Positions 37,369 to 45,989 of a DNA stretch of 64,000 nucleotides are shown here, piece after piece. This stretch comes from Flavivirga rizhaonensis (GTDB lineage Bacteria; Bacteroidota; Bacteroidia; Flavobacteriales; Flavobacteriaceae): the NCBI RefSeq assembly GCF_004791695.1, contig NZ_SRSO01000005.1:62001-126000 (forward strand), in the 5' to 3' direction. The notes beneath the pieces were generated by a model. The model saw only the letters and a list, made by a program, of their open reading frames with translations, was not told where the DNA came from and did not search any database. A program made the position numbers and the translations under genes. Position 1 is the stretch's first letter. Each line of letters starts with the position of its first letter.

Positions 37369-37779
37369 ATGAAAAAGTTTTTTGTTTTTTGTTTTATGGC
37401 GCTATTATTTGTCTCATGTAGTATTGATGATGATGGTCCAAATTTTAGCTTTGAAATTTTACCCGTTGAAAGTGTTGAGATTCCTGATGAGTTTACATTA
37501 GGAGAAACATATCCGATTACTGTTTCTTATCTTAGACCCACAACTTGTCATACATTCAAAGAGTTTTATTATTTAAAAGAGAATAATCAACGCACCGTTG
37601 CTCCTATAAATTATCTTTTTGAGAAGGATGATTGTGAAACCTTAGACAATGAATTAGTAGAATCGACTTTCAACTTTATAGTTACAGGAAATGGTTCTTA
37701 TATTTTTAAATTTTGGCAAGGTGAAGACACCGATGGAGAAGATCAGTTTTTAACAATTGAGGTGCCTGTAGTTGAATAA
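37369..37779 (+). CDS. Lipoprotein, hypothetical
   Basis: This 136-residue protein has a type II signal with lipobox LLFVSC (MKKFFVFCFMALLFVSC), then SIDDDGP, an acidic Bacteroidota-type lipoprotein start. The mature part is beta-rich (EFTLGETYPITVSYLRPTTCHTFKEFYYL) and resembles an Ig-like fold with two cysteines that could pair. It lies 28 bp upstream of the sigma factor gene and may be cotranscribed. I do not recognise a named family. Confidence 0.75.
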   Translation: MKKFFVFCFMALLFVSCSIDDDGPNFSFEILPVESVEIPDEFTLGETYPITVSYLRPTTCHTFKEFYYLKENNQRTVAPINYLFEKDDCETLDNELVESTFNFIVTGNGSYIFKFWQGEDTDGEDQFLTIEVPVVE

Positions 37780-37806
37780 CGCTTTTAATTTAATACATGT
37801 TTAATT

Positions 37807-38349
37807 TTGAGTTTAAACCAACTCATAGAAAATTGTAAAATTAATGATACTAAAGCCCAAGGAGAATTATACAAACTCTTTTCGAGTAAACTATTCTCTG
37901 TATGTTTAAAGTATTCGCGAAATCGTGCCGAAGCAGAAGATAATCTGCAAGATGCATTTTTAACAATTTTTTTAAAAATTGAACAGTACAAAAATAAAGG
38001 CTCTTTTGAAGGTTGGTTAAAACGTATTGCTATAAATACTGTATTGCAACGATACAGAAACGAAAAGGTTTTTGATATAATAAATGAAAATATAATTGAA
38101 GATGTTGAATTAGAAGTTGATGAAGATACAGTATCCATCGATTATCTTTTACAAATTATTCAAGAATTACCAGACAGATATAGATTGGTTTTTAACCTAT
38201 ATGTATTAGATGGTTATTCACATAAAGATATAGCAGAAATGCTAGACATAAATATAGGAACCTCAAAATCTAATTTGGCTCGTGCCAGACTTAGCTTAAA
38301 GGAAACTATAGAGAATTACAAGACGATGCAAAGTTTACAATCATTATAA
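37807..38349 (+). CDS. ECF-type RNA polymerase sigma factor
   Basis: This 180-residue sigma factor starts at TTG (37807); no in-frame ATG fits better. Region 2 is LFSVCLKYSRNRAEAEDNLQDAFLTIFLKI with the -10 recognition helix, and region 4 is RYRLVFNLYVLDGYSHKDIAEMLDINIGTSKSNLARAR. It is followed 2 bp later by a gene for an N-terminally cytosolic membrane protein with an outer-membrane-like C-terminus (38352), which could be its regulator. Such pairs are common in Bacteroidota. The target genes are unknown. Confidence 0.93.
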   Translation: MSLNQLIENCKINDTKAQGELYKLFSSKLFSVCLKYSRNRAEAEDNLQDAFLTIFLKIEQYKNKGSFEGWLKRIAINTVLQRYRNEKVFDIINENIIEDVELEVDEDTVSIDYLLQIIQELPDRYRLVFNLYVLDGYSHKDIAEMLDINIGTSKSNLARARLSLKETIENYKTMQSLQSL

Positions 38350-38351
38350 TA

Positions 38352-39998
38352 ATGAGTGATAAAAAACATATTGACAGATTGTTTCAGGAGGGTTTTAAAG
38401 ATTTTGAAGCCATACCTAGTGACGCTGTTTGGGAACATATAGAAGCTAAGCTTAACCAGAAAAAGAAAAAACGTCGTGTCATTCCTATTTGGTGGCGTTA
38501 TGCTGGTGTTGCTGCACTATTATTACTTTTATTAACTATTGGCGGTGTTTATTTTAATGATTCTGATAAAACCCAAGCCGATCAAATAGTCGATACAAAA
38601 GATACGCCTCCTTTAGATTCTAAAAAAGATAATTCTATTGACTTGAATGATGCCAATGATGCTATTGTTAATACTGACTCTAACGAAAACAAAAGTTCTA
38701 ATAGTAATAATACTCCACAACAAACAAATTTTTCACCTAAGGGAATAATTACTTCAGAAGAGTCATCAATTGTAGAAACACCTGCATCAAGAAATGGTAA
38801 CGAGGAAAAAAAAGAGGCTAACGTTATAACTAATAAAGAAGAGCATGCTATCAACAAGTTATTAAATGCTGAAAGAAACAATGCCGTTGCAAATAATTCT
38901 AGAGAAAAAAACAATACTAATAAAATTGCTAACAAACCTAAAAGCCATGTTACTCTTGCAGATAATTCTGAAGAAAATAAAAATACAGACAAACTCCAAA
39001 AAGCCTTAAAGAGCAATACTGTCATTGCTTCAGGTTCTGAAAAAAATAATCAAGGATTTCAACAAGATAAAGAATTATTAATTGGTAAAAAGCGGGCAAA
39101 AGAAATCGTTAACAATGCTTCAAAAAGTAACAATGCGATAGCAAAGACCGAAGAAAATAATACGGAAATCGTAACTAGTGAAGAAGAAAAAAGTAGCCTT
39201 ACCATAGAAGAGGCAATAGACAAAACTAAAGACATTATTGAAGAAGATGATAACGTAAATAGGTGGAGTATCTCCCCAAATGCTGCGCCTGTTTATTTTA
39301 ATACTCTTAGTAAAGGTTCTTCCATAGACCCTCAATTCAATGATAATTCTAAAAGTGGTGAACTTAATATGAGTTATGGTATTTCTGCCAGTTATGCTAT
39401 TAACGAAAAACTAAGTATTCGTTCTGGTATTAATAAAGTTAATTTAGGTTATAGCACCAATGATATTGTTTCTTTTCAAGTTGTAGGTGTATCTTCAAGT
39501 AGTCGTTCATTACAAAATGTTAACGCTATAAAAACGGAAAACGTTAGTAGTGATGCTCCAACAGATAACACTGTCTCCCTTTTTAGTGAAGAGAGCCTCA
39601 ATTCAAGTGATATTCCTGAAGCATTTCCAACATCTAATAGCTCTATTAATCAAAATTTAGGTTATATAGAAATCCCTTTAGAGATTCAATACGCACTTTC
39701 AGATAAAAAATTAGGGGTTAATCTTATTGGAGGATTTAGTTCGTTCTTTTTAAGTAATAACAAGATTTTTTCAGAATCACAAGAAGGTGGCAGGACCCTT
39801 TTAGGTAAGGCTAACAATATAAATAAAGTAAGTTATAGTGCTAATTTAGGACTAGGATTAAATTATAAAGTATCTAAAAAAATAGACTTGAATTTAGAAC
39901 CTATGTTCAAATATCAAATTAACACCTTTAATAATACATCTGGCGACTTTAAACCTTTCTTTATAGGGGTTTATACTGGATTCGCCATTAAATTCTAG
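38352..39998 (+). CDS. Anti-sigma-like N-terminus, TM helix, disordered linker and outer-membrane-type C-terminus
   Basis: This 548-residue protein has a cytosolic part of about 45 residues with DRLFQEGFKDFEAIPSDAVWEHIEAKL, a sequence typical of anti-sigma-like Bacteroidota proteins. The helix WWRYAGVAALLLLLLTIGGVYF (about 47-68) follows, then a K/N/S/E-rich stretch of about 230 residues with no fold, and from about residue 315 a beta-barrel-like part (INEKLSIRSGINKVNLGY, KVSKKIDLNLEPMFKYQ). It is 2 bp after the sigma gene. How one chain spans inner membrane, periplasm and a barrel is not obvious; it is presumably a signalling bridge. Confidence 0.82.
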   Translation: MSDKKHIDRLFQEGFKDFEAIPSDAVWEHIEAKLNQKKKKRRVIPIWWRYAGVAALLLLLLTIGGVYFNDSDKTQADQIVDTKDTPPLDSKKDNSIDLNDANDAIVNTDSNENKSSNSNNTPQQTNFSPKGIITSEESSIVETPASRNGNEEKKEANVITNKEEHAINKLLNAERNNAVANNSREKNNTNKIANKPKSHVTLADNSEENKNTDKLQKALKSNTVIASGSEKNNQGFQQDKELLIGKKRAKEIVNNASKSNNAIAKTEENNTEIVTSEEEKSSLTIEEAIDKTKDIIEEDDNVNRWSISPNAAPVYFNTLSKGSSIDPQFNDNSKSGELNMSYGISASYAINEKLSIRSGINKVNLGYSTNDIVSFQVVGVSSSSRSLQNVNAIKTENVSSDAPTDNTVSLFSEESLNSSDIPEAFPTSNSSINQNLGYIEIPLEIQYALSDKKLGVNLIGGFSSFFLSNNKIFSESQEGGRTLLGKANNINKVSYSANLGLGLNYKVSKKIDLNLEPMFKYQINTFNNTSGDFKPFFIGVYTGFAIKF

Positions 39999-40052
39999 GT
40001 TTTTGGTTAGATCTGGATATTGATTTTTATTAAGCTCAAAAATCAATATCGA

Positions 40053-40086
40053 AAAAAAACTGCTCTTCCCCTGAGCAGTTTTTTAT
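40053..40086. terminator. Bidirectional terminator between 39998 and 40083
   Basis: The arms AACTGCTC (40058-40065) and GAGCAGTT (40073-40080) flank a 7-base loop, with an A run to the left and a T run to the right, so it can end both the anti-sigma-like gene and plsC. Confidence 0.8.
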
Positions 40087-40829
40087 TTATTAAAGCTTTG
40101 TAATTGTTTCAATATAATATTTCTAGCCGTGTCGTTTAAAGACTTGGTATCATCAATGCTTAAATTTTCTGTAGATAAAAATTTATGAATCTTAGCACGC
40201 ATTTTTCCTGGGCTACCGCTAAAAAATGTATACGAAAACCGTTTTTTATTATCTGCAAAAGTTAATGGCACAATAGGTATTTGATGGTTTATTGCTAATC
40301 TGAAAGCGCCATTTTTAAATTGATCTAAATCTATATGCTCTTCTGGCACGCCACCTTCAGGAAAAATACAAATACTTAAGCCAGATCGTAACCTACGTTG
40401 TGCTCTTAAAAAAACAGCTTGTCTACTTTTAGGGGAGCTTCTGTCTACTAAAATACACGTACGCTTATAAAAGAAACCAAACAGTGGGATTTTAGCAAGT
40501 TCTTTTTTTCCAACAAATACAAATGGGTTTTTAACAGAGACTAGCATAAGCATAATATCTGCCATTGAAGTGTGATTAGCTATAAACATATAGCTCTTAC
40601 CTTTCTCGGGTATTTGCTCCCTATCAATACGATATCTAAAACCCATACCAATTAAAATCATCTTTGCCCAAACTCTGGCAATTTTAAAAAAGAACGGATA
40701 CCACGATTCTTTTGAAATAGAAATTAAAAGTATTGGAAACAATATTAATATAGGCAATCCTACAAGTATATAAAACCAAATACGATATAATACCCAGAAA
40801 ATGTATTTAAAAACTATCATAAGTTCCAA
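40083..40829 (-). CDS. plsC: 1-acyl-sn-glycerol-3-phosphate acyltransferase
   Basis: This 248-residue enzyme transfers an acyl chain to lysophosphatidic acid, making phosphatidic acid at the inner membrane. The HxxxxD catalytic motif is NHTSMAD (about 84-90), and FPEGGVPEE supplies the substrate-binding block. An N-terminal membrane helix (LYRIWFYILVGLPILILFPILLI) anchors it. Length and motifs are normal. It stands alone on the minus strand. Its stop falls inside the T run of the shared terminator. Confidence 0.92.
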   Translation of the reverse strand: MELMIVFKYIFWVLYRIWFYILVGLPILILFPILLISISKESWYPFFFKIARVWAKMILIGMGFRYRIDREQIPEKGKSYMFIANHTSMADIMLMLVSVKNPFVFVGKKELAKIPLFGFFYKRTCILVDRSSPKSRQAVFLRAQRRLRSGLSICIFPEGGVPEEHIDLDQFKNGAFRLAINHQIPIVPLTFADNKKRFSYTFFSGSPGKMRAKIHKFLSTENLSIDDTKSLNDTARNIILKQLQSFNK

Positions 40830-40888
40830 AAATAACTATTATAAATTGATTATATTTAAATCATATTAACTTTAAAACAATTAAAATT

Positions 40889-41131
40889 ATGTCTTTACTT
40901 TATTCACTTTTAATTGGAGGTATTGCTGGTTGGTTAGCTGGAAAGCTAATGAAAGGTGGTGGTTTCGGAGTTCTTTTTAATATTGTAATTGGTATTATTG
41001 GCGGTTTTGTTGGTAACTGGCTTTTTGCAAAACTTGGTATTTCTATAATGAATGGTATTGTTGGTGATATTTTAACTGGAGCTATCGGGGCTTCAATAAT
41101 TCTCTTTATTGCTGGCTTATTAAAAAAATGA
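40889..41131 (+). CDS. GlsB/YeaQ/YmgE-family membrane protein
   Basis: This is an 80-residue protein with three helices and glycine-rich patterns: YSLLIGGIAGWLAGKLMKGGGFGVLFNIVIGIIGGFVGNWLF and GDILTGAIGASIILFIAGLLKK. The family (transglycosylase-associated protein) is widespread and often stress-induced, but the molecular role is not established. A strong terminator follows 22 bp after the stop. It is a single-gene unit. There is nothing odd about its length. Confidence 0.9.
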   Translation: MSLLYSLLIGGIAGWLAGKLMKGGGFGVLFNIVIGIIGGFVGNWLFAKLGISIMNGIVGDILTGAIGASIILFIAGLLKK

Positions 41132-41152
41132 CATAAACATAAATTATATACT

Positions 41153-41180
41153 AAAAAGTGGCCAATGCCACTTTTTTTAT
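41153..41180 (+). terminator. Terminator after the GlsB-like gene
   Basis: The perfect arms AAAAAGTGGC (41153-41162) and GCCACTTTTT (41167-41176) flank a 4-base loop and continue into a T run. Confidence 0.88.
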
Positions 41181-41249
41181 TGTGTAACAAATACGTATTT
41201 TCGCAGCATTATTTAATTAAAACACATTCCTACTTTAGCAGGAAATATT

Positions 41250-42218
41250 ATGGCAAGAATACTTACAGGTATACAAAGTACAGGAACACCGCATTTAGGA
41301 AATATTTTAGGAGCTATTATGCCAGCTATTGAAATGGCTAATAACCCTGAAAACGATTCCTATTTATTTATTGCAAACCTGCATACTTTAACTCAGATTA
41401 AAGATGCTGAAACATTACGCACAAACACGTATTCTACAGCAGCTACCTGGTTAGCTTTTGGTTTGGATATAGAAAAGACAGTGTTTTACAGACAAAGTGA
41501 TATTCCACAAGTTACTGAACTATCTTGGTATTTAAGCTGTTTCTTTCCTTACCAACGTTTAACATTAGCGCATAGCTTTAAAGATAAAGCGGATAGACTA
41601 GAAGATGTAAACTCTGGATTATTTACATATCCCATGCTTATGGCTGCCGATATTTTATTGTATGATGCCGAAATTATTCCTGTTGGAAAAGACCAGCTAC
41701 AGCATATTGAAATGACACGCGATGTGGTGTCTCGTTTTCATGCTAAAGTTGGTGACACTTTTGTATTACCTGAAGGAAAAATACAAGAACACACAAAGCT
41801 CATTCCAGGAACCGATGGTGAAAAAATGAGTAAGAGTAGAAATAATATCATCAATATATTTTTAGCCGATAAAAAACTACTTAAACAAATAATGGGTATT
41901 CAAACGGATAGTACACCATTAGAAGCCCCAAAAGACTGGAAAACCTGTAATTGTTTTGCTATTTATAGTTTATTGGCTAATGACGAGCAAATTGAAACAA
42001 TGAAAGCTAATTATGAAAATGGCGGTTATGGTTATGGACATGCAAAACAGGCTTTGTTTGAATTGGTAATTGAAAAATTTTCGACACAACGCGAACGCTA
42101 TAACTACTATATGGATAATCTTAATGAGATTGATAAAGCCTTAGCTTTAGGTGCTGATAAAGCAAAAGTAGTAGCTGATACTGTTTTGAGTAGAGTGCGC
42201 GAAAAGGTTGGATATTAA
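41250..42218 (+). CDS. trpS: Tryptophanyl-tRNA synthetase
   Basis: This 322-residue class I enzyme charges tRNA-Trp. The HIGH-type signature is GTPHLGN at about 12-18, and the KMSKS loop is GEKMSKSRNN at about 191. The region LAHSFKDKADR is typical of the bacterial family. Length is standard. It stands alone after a terminator; a sequence resembling the -7 element (TATTTTCG at about 41193) lies upstream. It converges with dprA. Confidence 0.97.
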   Translation: MARILTGIQSTGTPHLGNILGAIMPAIEMANNPENDSYLFIANLHTLTQIKDAETLRTNTYSTAATWLAFGLDIEKTVFYRQSDIPQVTELSWYLSCFFPYQRLTLAHSFKDKADRLEDVNSGLFTYPMLMAADILLYDAEIIPVGKDQLQHIEMTRDVVSRFHAKVGDTFVLPEGKIQEHTKLIPGTDGEKMSKSRNNIINIFLADKKLLKQIMGIQTDSTPLEAPKDWKTCNCFAIYSLLANDEQIETMKANYENGGYGYGHAKQALFELVIEKFSTQRERYNYYMDNLNEIDKALALGADKAKVVADTVLSRVREKVGY

Positions 42219-42255
42219 CATATTCACGTGCATCTTGTCAAACTTATTTAACTTG

Positions 42256-42285
42256 CATTTGTCATTCCTGCGAAAGCTAGAATCC
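42256..42285. repeat. REP-like intergenic palindrome fragment
   Basis: The sequence TTTGTCATTCCTGCGAAAGC followed by AGAATCC is a common Bacteroidota intergenic motif. It resembles the end of the dispersed element at 27758 (GTCATTCCTGC). It lies between the convergent ends of trpS and dprA. Confidence 0.4.
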
Positions 42286-42354
42286 ACTCAGAAAAAATAA
42301 GTTCAATTATTTAAGATTCCTAACTTCATCTTGAGGGAAGACTAAAGGCAGGGA

Positions 42355-43458
42355 TTAAACAACTTCAAATAATTTCCCAGGCAGTGGTCTTATAACTCCC
42401 TTTAACTCCATGTTAAGCAATACACTCGCTATTTTAAAAATAGGCATATTACAATTAATAGCAATCACATCCAGTTGTTGTTTTTCGTTTTCTTTTAAAT
42501 ACGAATAGATTGTTTTTTCTGTAGTATCCAACTCTACAAACAATTGCTTTTGTATGGCTGGTTTCTTGTCTTTTTCTAATTGCCAATTTAGAATATAAGG
42601 CACATCTATAGGTGTTGTAAGCATGTGTGCCTTTTGATGCTTTATTAAATTATTACATCCTATGCTCTGACTATCTGTAGTTCTTCCTGGAACAGCTAAT
42701 ACGTCTCTATTATAAGAATTTGCAATATCTGCAGTAACCAGACTTCCTCCTTTTTCAGCAGATTCTATAACAATAGTTGCTTCACTTAAGCCCGCAATAA
42801 CTCTATTTCTTTTCAAGAAATTATTTCTATCAAATGTATCACTACTCCAAAAATCGGTAAAAAAGCCTCCATTTTTCTCTATATCGACCATATATTTTTT
42901 ATGTGCTTTAGGATAAATTTGATTCAAACCATGTGCTAAACAGCCAACAGTTTGTAAACTGTTTTTAATGGCTGCTTTATGCGCCGTAATATCTGTTCCA
43001 TAAGCAAAACCAGAAACTATTATAGGGTTATAGGGTGCTAAAGTTTCCACCAATGTTTCACAAAATGCGATACCATTAGTTGTTATTTTGCGGGTTCCAA
43101 CTATACTAATAATATGTTGTTGTTTTAAATCAATATGTCCTGATTGAAACAATAAAATAGGGCCATCAATGCAATGTTTTAGTTTTTCAGGATAACTTTC
43201 TTCCTTAAAATAGGATACTTTAATGCCGTTAGTCTTTATAAAGTCTATTTCTTTTTCTGCAGCTTTTAAATGATATGTTTCAAATAAATCTCCTAAAATA
43301 ACACTGCCTATGCCATCAATTTTAAGTAGATTATGCTTCTTTTCCTTTAAAACGGCTTCGGCAGTACCACAATGTGAGATAAGCCGCTTGGCTGTTATAT
43401 CCCCAATATTTGGTACATGTTGCAAAGCCAAAGTATAAAACAAATCATTTTCTGTCAT
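42355..43458 (-). CDS. dprA: DNA processing protein DprA
   Basis: This 367-residue protein binds incoming single-stranded DNA during natural transformation and loads RecA. An N-terminal helix-hairpin-helix-like segment (PNIGDITAKRLISHCGTAEAVL), the Rossmann-fold core with VSGFAYGTDITAHKAA and the RNRVIAGLSEATIVIESAEKGGSLVTAD motif, and a small winged-helix C-terminus are all present. Length is normal. It hints that natural uptake of DNA is possible. It is alone on the minus strand. Confidence 0.95.
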   Translation of the reverse strand: MTENDLFYTLALQHVPNIGDITAKRLISHCGTAEAVLKEKKHNLLKIDGIGSVILGDLFETYHLKAAEKEIDFIKTNGIKVSYFKEESYPEKLKHCIDGPILLFQSGHIDLKQQHIISIVGTRKITTNGIAFCETLVETLAPYNPIIVSGFAYGTDITAHKAAIKNSLQTVGCLAHGLNQIYPKAHKKYMVDIEKNGGFFTDFWSSDTFDRNNFLKRNRVIAGLSEATIVIESAEKGGSLVTADIANSYNRDVLAVPGRTTDSQSIGCNNLIKHQKAHMLTTPIDVPYILNWQLEKDKKPAIQKQLFVELDTTEKTIYSYLKENEKQQLDVIAINCNMPIFKIASVLLNMELKGVIRPLPGKLFEVV

Positions 43459-43549
43459 GCTATATCATTGATTTTAAAGCTGCAATAAAAGAATTTTTAT
43501 ACTGTTAATAAATACTTCTGTCTAAATTTTATATGAAAGCATAATTTTT

Positions 43550-43557
43550 TAACTTTG
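43550..43557 (+). promoter_or_regulatory. -7 promoter element close to the HU/SPOR gene
   Basis: The sequence TAACTTTG is an exact TAnnTTTG match and ends 5 bases before the start codon at 43563. This would give an almost leaderless mRNA. Confidence 0.55.
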
Positions 43558-43562
43558 TTTCT

Positions 43563-44501
43563 ATGCAACTAGAGACCTACATAAGCGATTTATTATATAG
43601 ATATGAGTGTGTTACCATTCCTGAGTTTGGTGCTTTTTTAACACAACGTGTATCTGCAACCATTCACGGAACTACCAATGCTTTTTATCCACCTAGTAAG
43701 ACGGTGTCATTTAATGAGCAGATTCAAAAAAATGATGGCTTATTAGCACATTATATTGCTGATGTAGAAAAAATTCCTTTTGAGGTTGCCAGTAAAAAAA
43801 TTGAAAAGCGAGTACACACATTAAAGAATTATTTAACACAAGGCGAGACACTCACTTTCAAAAATATTGGAGACATTGTTTTTAATAGCGAAGGTAAAAT
43901 TGTATTTGAACCATCGAACCATCTTAACTATTTAACTGATTCTTTTGGGTTGTCTCAATTTGTATCACCAAAAGTAACTCGTGAGGTTTACAAAGAAGAG
44001 GTTAAAAACATTGAAAAAGTAATTCCTATTACTGTTACTCCTGAAAAGCGTAAAACAGCACCATCATATTTAAAATATGCTGCAATTGCTTTAGTGGCCT
44101 TAACACTTGGTGGTCTTGGAGGAGCTAATTATTATGTAAATCAAATTGAGCAACATAACCAATTAGCGCAGGAGGAAGCGACACAACAATTGGATACTAA
44201 AATACAACAGGCAACATTTAATTTAAATCCGTTTCCTGCCATTACTTTGAATGTAACCAAACAGGCTGGTAATTATCATATTATTGCAGGTGCATTTAGG
44301 TTTGAAGAAAACTGCGATAAAAAGGTACAACAACTTAAAGCGGAAGGTTTTAGTGCTAGAAAAATTGGCGTTAACAGATATGGTTTACATCAGGTCGTTT
44401 ATGCAAGCTACGAAGATAGGCTTGAGGCTTTAAAGGCTTTAAGAAACATCAAGAACACTCATAACAGAGACGCTTGGTTGGATGTTAGAAAACTAGATTA
44501 G
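43563..44501 (+). CDS. HU-CCDC81-like domain plus SPOR domain membrane protein
   Basis: This 312-residue protein starts with an HU-type (CCDC81-like) domain at about 1-130 (MQLETYISDLLYRYECVTIPEFGAFLTQRV, KRVHTLKNYLTQGETLTFKNIG). A membrane helix follows at about 170-190 (LKYAAIALVALTLGGLGGANYY), then a linker, and a SPOR domain at about 237-312 (NYHIIAGAFRFEENCDKKVQQLKAEGF). SPOR domains bind denuded peptidoglycan at division sites, while the HU part may bind DNA, so the protein could link chromosome and septum. The orientation puts HU inside and SPOR outside. Confidence 0.9.
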   Translation: MQLETYISDLLYRYECVTIPEFGAFLTQRVSATIHGTTNAFYPPSKTVSFNEQIQKNDGLLAHYIADVEKIPFEVASKKIEKRVHTLKNYLTQGETLTFKNIGDIVFNSEGKIVFEPSNHLNYLTDSFGLSQFVSPKVTREVYKEEVKNIEKVIPITVTPEKRKTAPSYLKYAAIALVALTLGGLGGANYYVNQIEQHNQLAQEEATQQLDTKIQQATFNLNPFPAITLNVTKQAGNYHIIAGAFRFEENCDKKVQQLKAEGFSARKIGVNRYGLHQVVYASYEDRLEALKALRNIKNTHNRDAWLDVRKLD

Positions 44502-44539
44502 TTTTTACAAATTCACTAATATTTTACTGCTTTAATACT

Positions 44540-44547
44540 TAACTTTG
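44540..44547 (+). promoter_or_regulatory. -7 promoter element of the thioesterase gene
   Basis: The sequence TAACTTTG is an exact TAnnTTTG match, 21 bp before the start at 44569. No clear -33 box is seen at the usual distance. Confidence 0.5.
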
Positions 44548-44568
44548 CTGCATTATTAAATTCATGTA

Positions 44569-45078
44569 ATGAAAGCAAAGACTCCTGAACAATCAAAAAC
44601 GATACTTACCGACATGGTTTTACCTGGTGAAACCAACCCTTTAAACAATTTATTTGGAGGGGAATTACTAGCAAGAATGGATCGTGCTGCAAGTATTGCT
44701 GCAAGACGCCACTCAAGACGTATTGTAGTAACGGCTTCTGTGAATCATGTGGCCTTTAATAGAGCTGTTCCCTTAGGAAGTGTTGTAACTGTAGAGGCTA
44801 AAGTATCTCGTGCTTTTAAAACCTCTATGGAGGTGTTTATAGATGTCTGGATAGAGGACAGAGAGTCTGGTGATAGAACAAAAGCTAATGAAGCCATTTA
44901 CACCTTTGTGGCGGTAGATGAAACCGGTCGTCCTATAGCCATTCCAGAAATAAGCCCAGAAACTGTTTTAGAAAAAGAACGCTATGATGCCGCATTACGC
45001 CGTAAACAATTAAGTTTATTGTTGGCAGGAAAAATAAAACCAAATGAGGCTACAGAACTAAAGGCTTTATTTGAGTAA
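44569..45078 (+). CDS. Acyl-CoA thioesterase (hotdog fold)
   Basis: This 169-residue enzyme hydrolyses acyl-CoA. The N-terminal LPGETNPLNNLFGGELLARMDRAASIAARRHSRRIVVTASVNHVAF matches the YciA/acyl-CoA hydrolase family; the aspartate in the central helix is probably catalytic. Family members form hexamers in the cytosol. It has its own -7 promoter element and is followed by a 100 bp gap, so it is a single-gene unit. No pathway link is visible from its neighbours. Confidence 0.9.
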   Translation: MKAKTPEQSKTILTDMVLPGETNPLNNLFGGELLARMDRAASIAARRHSRRIVVTASVNHVAFNRAVPLGSVVTVEAKVSRAFKTSMEVFIDVWIEDRESGDRTKANEAIYTFVAVDETGRPIAIPEISPETVLEKERYDAALRRKQLSLLLAGKIKPNEATELKALFE

Positions 45079-45178
45079 ATTTCAACCGAAACTCTGAGGC
45101 AAACCTCAGGAAATGCTTCTCGATTAAACCTTTTACTTTTTAGTAAGTCTTATAGCAGAACCAAATCTAAAAAAAGCT

Positions 45179-45400
45179 ATGAGACATTTTATTATTTTGT
45201 TTTTCGTTTTATGCTCAATGAGTTTATCTTCTTGTGTTACTCGTACTCGTGTAGTTACTAAACCAGCAACTCAGGTTACTGTTGTAAAAAAAGCCCCTAG
45301 ACATTACAAAATTGTAAAAGTTAAAGGGAAACGTTATTACTTTTGGAATGGGAATCATTATAAGAAAACAAGAAGCGGGTATGTGGTTGTGAGAGTGTAA
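45179..45400 (+). CDS. Small lipoprotein, DUF6515-like
   Basis: This 73-residue protein has a type II signal with lipobox MSLSSC (MRHFIILFFVLCSMSLSSC). The mature part has a basic KAPRHYKIVKVKGKRYYFWNGNHYKKTRSGYVVVRV pattern, seen in small Bacteroidota lipoproteins annotated DUF6515. It would sit in the outer or inner membrane. Function unknown. A hairpin at 45560 probably ends its transcript 160 bp later. It is the last ordinary gene before the cassette array. Confidence 0.78.
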   Translation: MRHFIILFFVLCSMSLSSCVTRTRVVTKPATQVTVVKKAPRHYKIVKVKGKRYYFWNGNHYKKTRSGYVVVRV

Positions 45401-45429
45401 ATTAATTGAGATCAATACTTTGGTTATTC

Positions 45430-45530
45430 TGAGGAGTACCAAAATGCAACATAAGAATCTATTCAATTTAGGTTTTGAGTTATTAATAAAACAGATTGTT
45501 ACGGTCGTTCCTCCCTCACAATGACATTTT
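45430..45530. repeat. REP-like intergenic sequence
   Basis: The sequence GAGGAGTACCAAAATGC and, farther on, GTCGTTCCTCCCTCACAATG flank AGAATCT and AGATTGT segments. This is the usual composition of palindromic intergenic repeats in flavobacteria. No second copy of this subtype occurs in the window. Confidence 0.4.
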
Positions 45531-45559
45531 ATTATTTTTGGCACAAACAAAAACGGATT

Positions 45560-45585
45560 AAAAACTCCCTAATTAGGAAGTTTTT
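45560..45585. terminator. Hairpin with 7 bp outer arms, likely bidirectional terminator
   Basis: Outer arms AAAAACT (45560-45566) and AGTTTTT (45579-45585) enclose the palindrome CCTAATTAGG at 45568-45577 with one mismatch. It follows the small lipoprotein gene. The gap from 45586 to 45886 has no gene that I can support; short ORFs there look random. Confidence 0.6.
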
Positions 45586-45886
45586 AAAGCAACAATAGAG
45601 CCTACACCCAAAAAGACGCGAGCATCTTACTTATCACCTAGTTGCAAAAATTACCAGTTTTCAAAAGTCGAGATTGAAAGCGAATGCATCAATACTTTTT
45701 TGAAGAAGTTGAGAAATGGAAAAAATCTATTAAGAGATGAGGCCCCATTACTATGCAAGTCTTGAAACTTCGCAAATAGCACATAAAATCACATCTAAGT
45801 TTTACTTAAATACATTTTATTCTTCGTTACTTTTATTGATTTGAAGTTACACCCTTTTAAGGGTTGATATTTCTTATATTTGGTTT

Positions 45887-45978
45887 GTATAATAGAAATA
45901 AACGCACCTTTATTACGTATATCCAAAAATATTAGGGAATAAACTCCATAAAGTGCGTTTATACAATTGTTGTATGCC
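45887..45978. repeat. Cassette-array site 0: leading junction site
   Basis: This is the first junction of the array. It has 10 bp perfect inverted arms ATAAACGCAC (45898-45907) and GTGCGTTTAT (45953-45962), with GTATAAT on the left. The GTT junction box GTTGTATGCC begins at 45969 and starts cassette A. Unlike later sites, no unit-end box of the AAC type is visible on its left, so it may be the recipient, attI-like site, or a decayed one. Confidence 0.6.
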
Positions 45979-45989
45979 ATTAGACTAAA

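Noticed and set aside
38582..39025. Minus-strand ORF of 147 codons opposite the anti-sigma-like gene
   Set aside because: It lies opposite the low-complexity K/N/S-rich linker, which gives leucine- and serine-rich shadows. No start context or neighbour supports it.
45640..45980. Short ORFs and a possible transposase remnant before the array
   Set aside because: Frames such as MHQYFFEEVEKWKKSIKR are broken within 20 codons and match no transposase I can name. No terminal inverted repeats were found.
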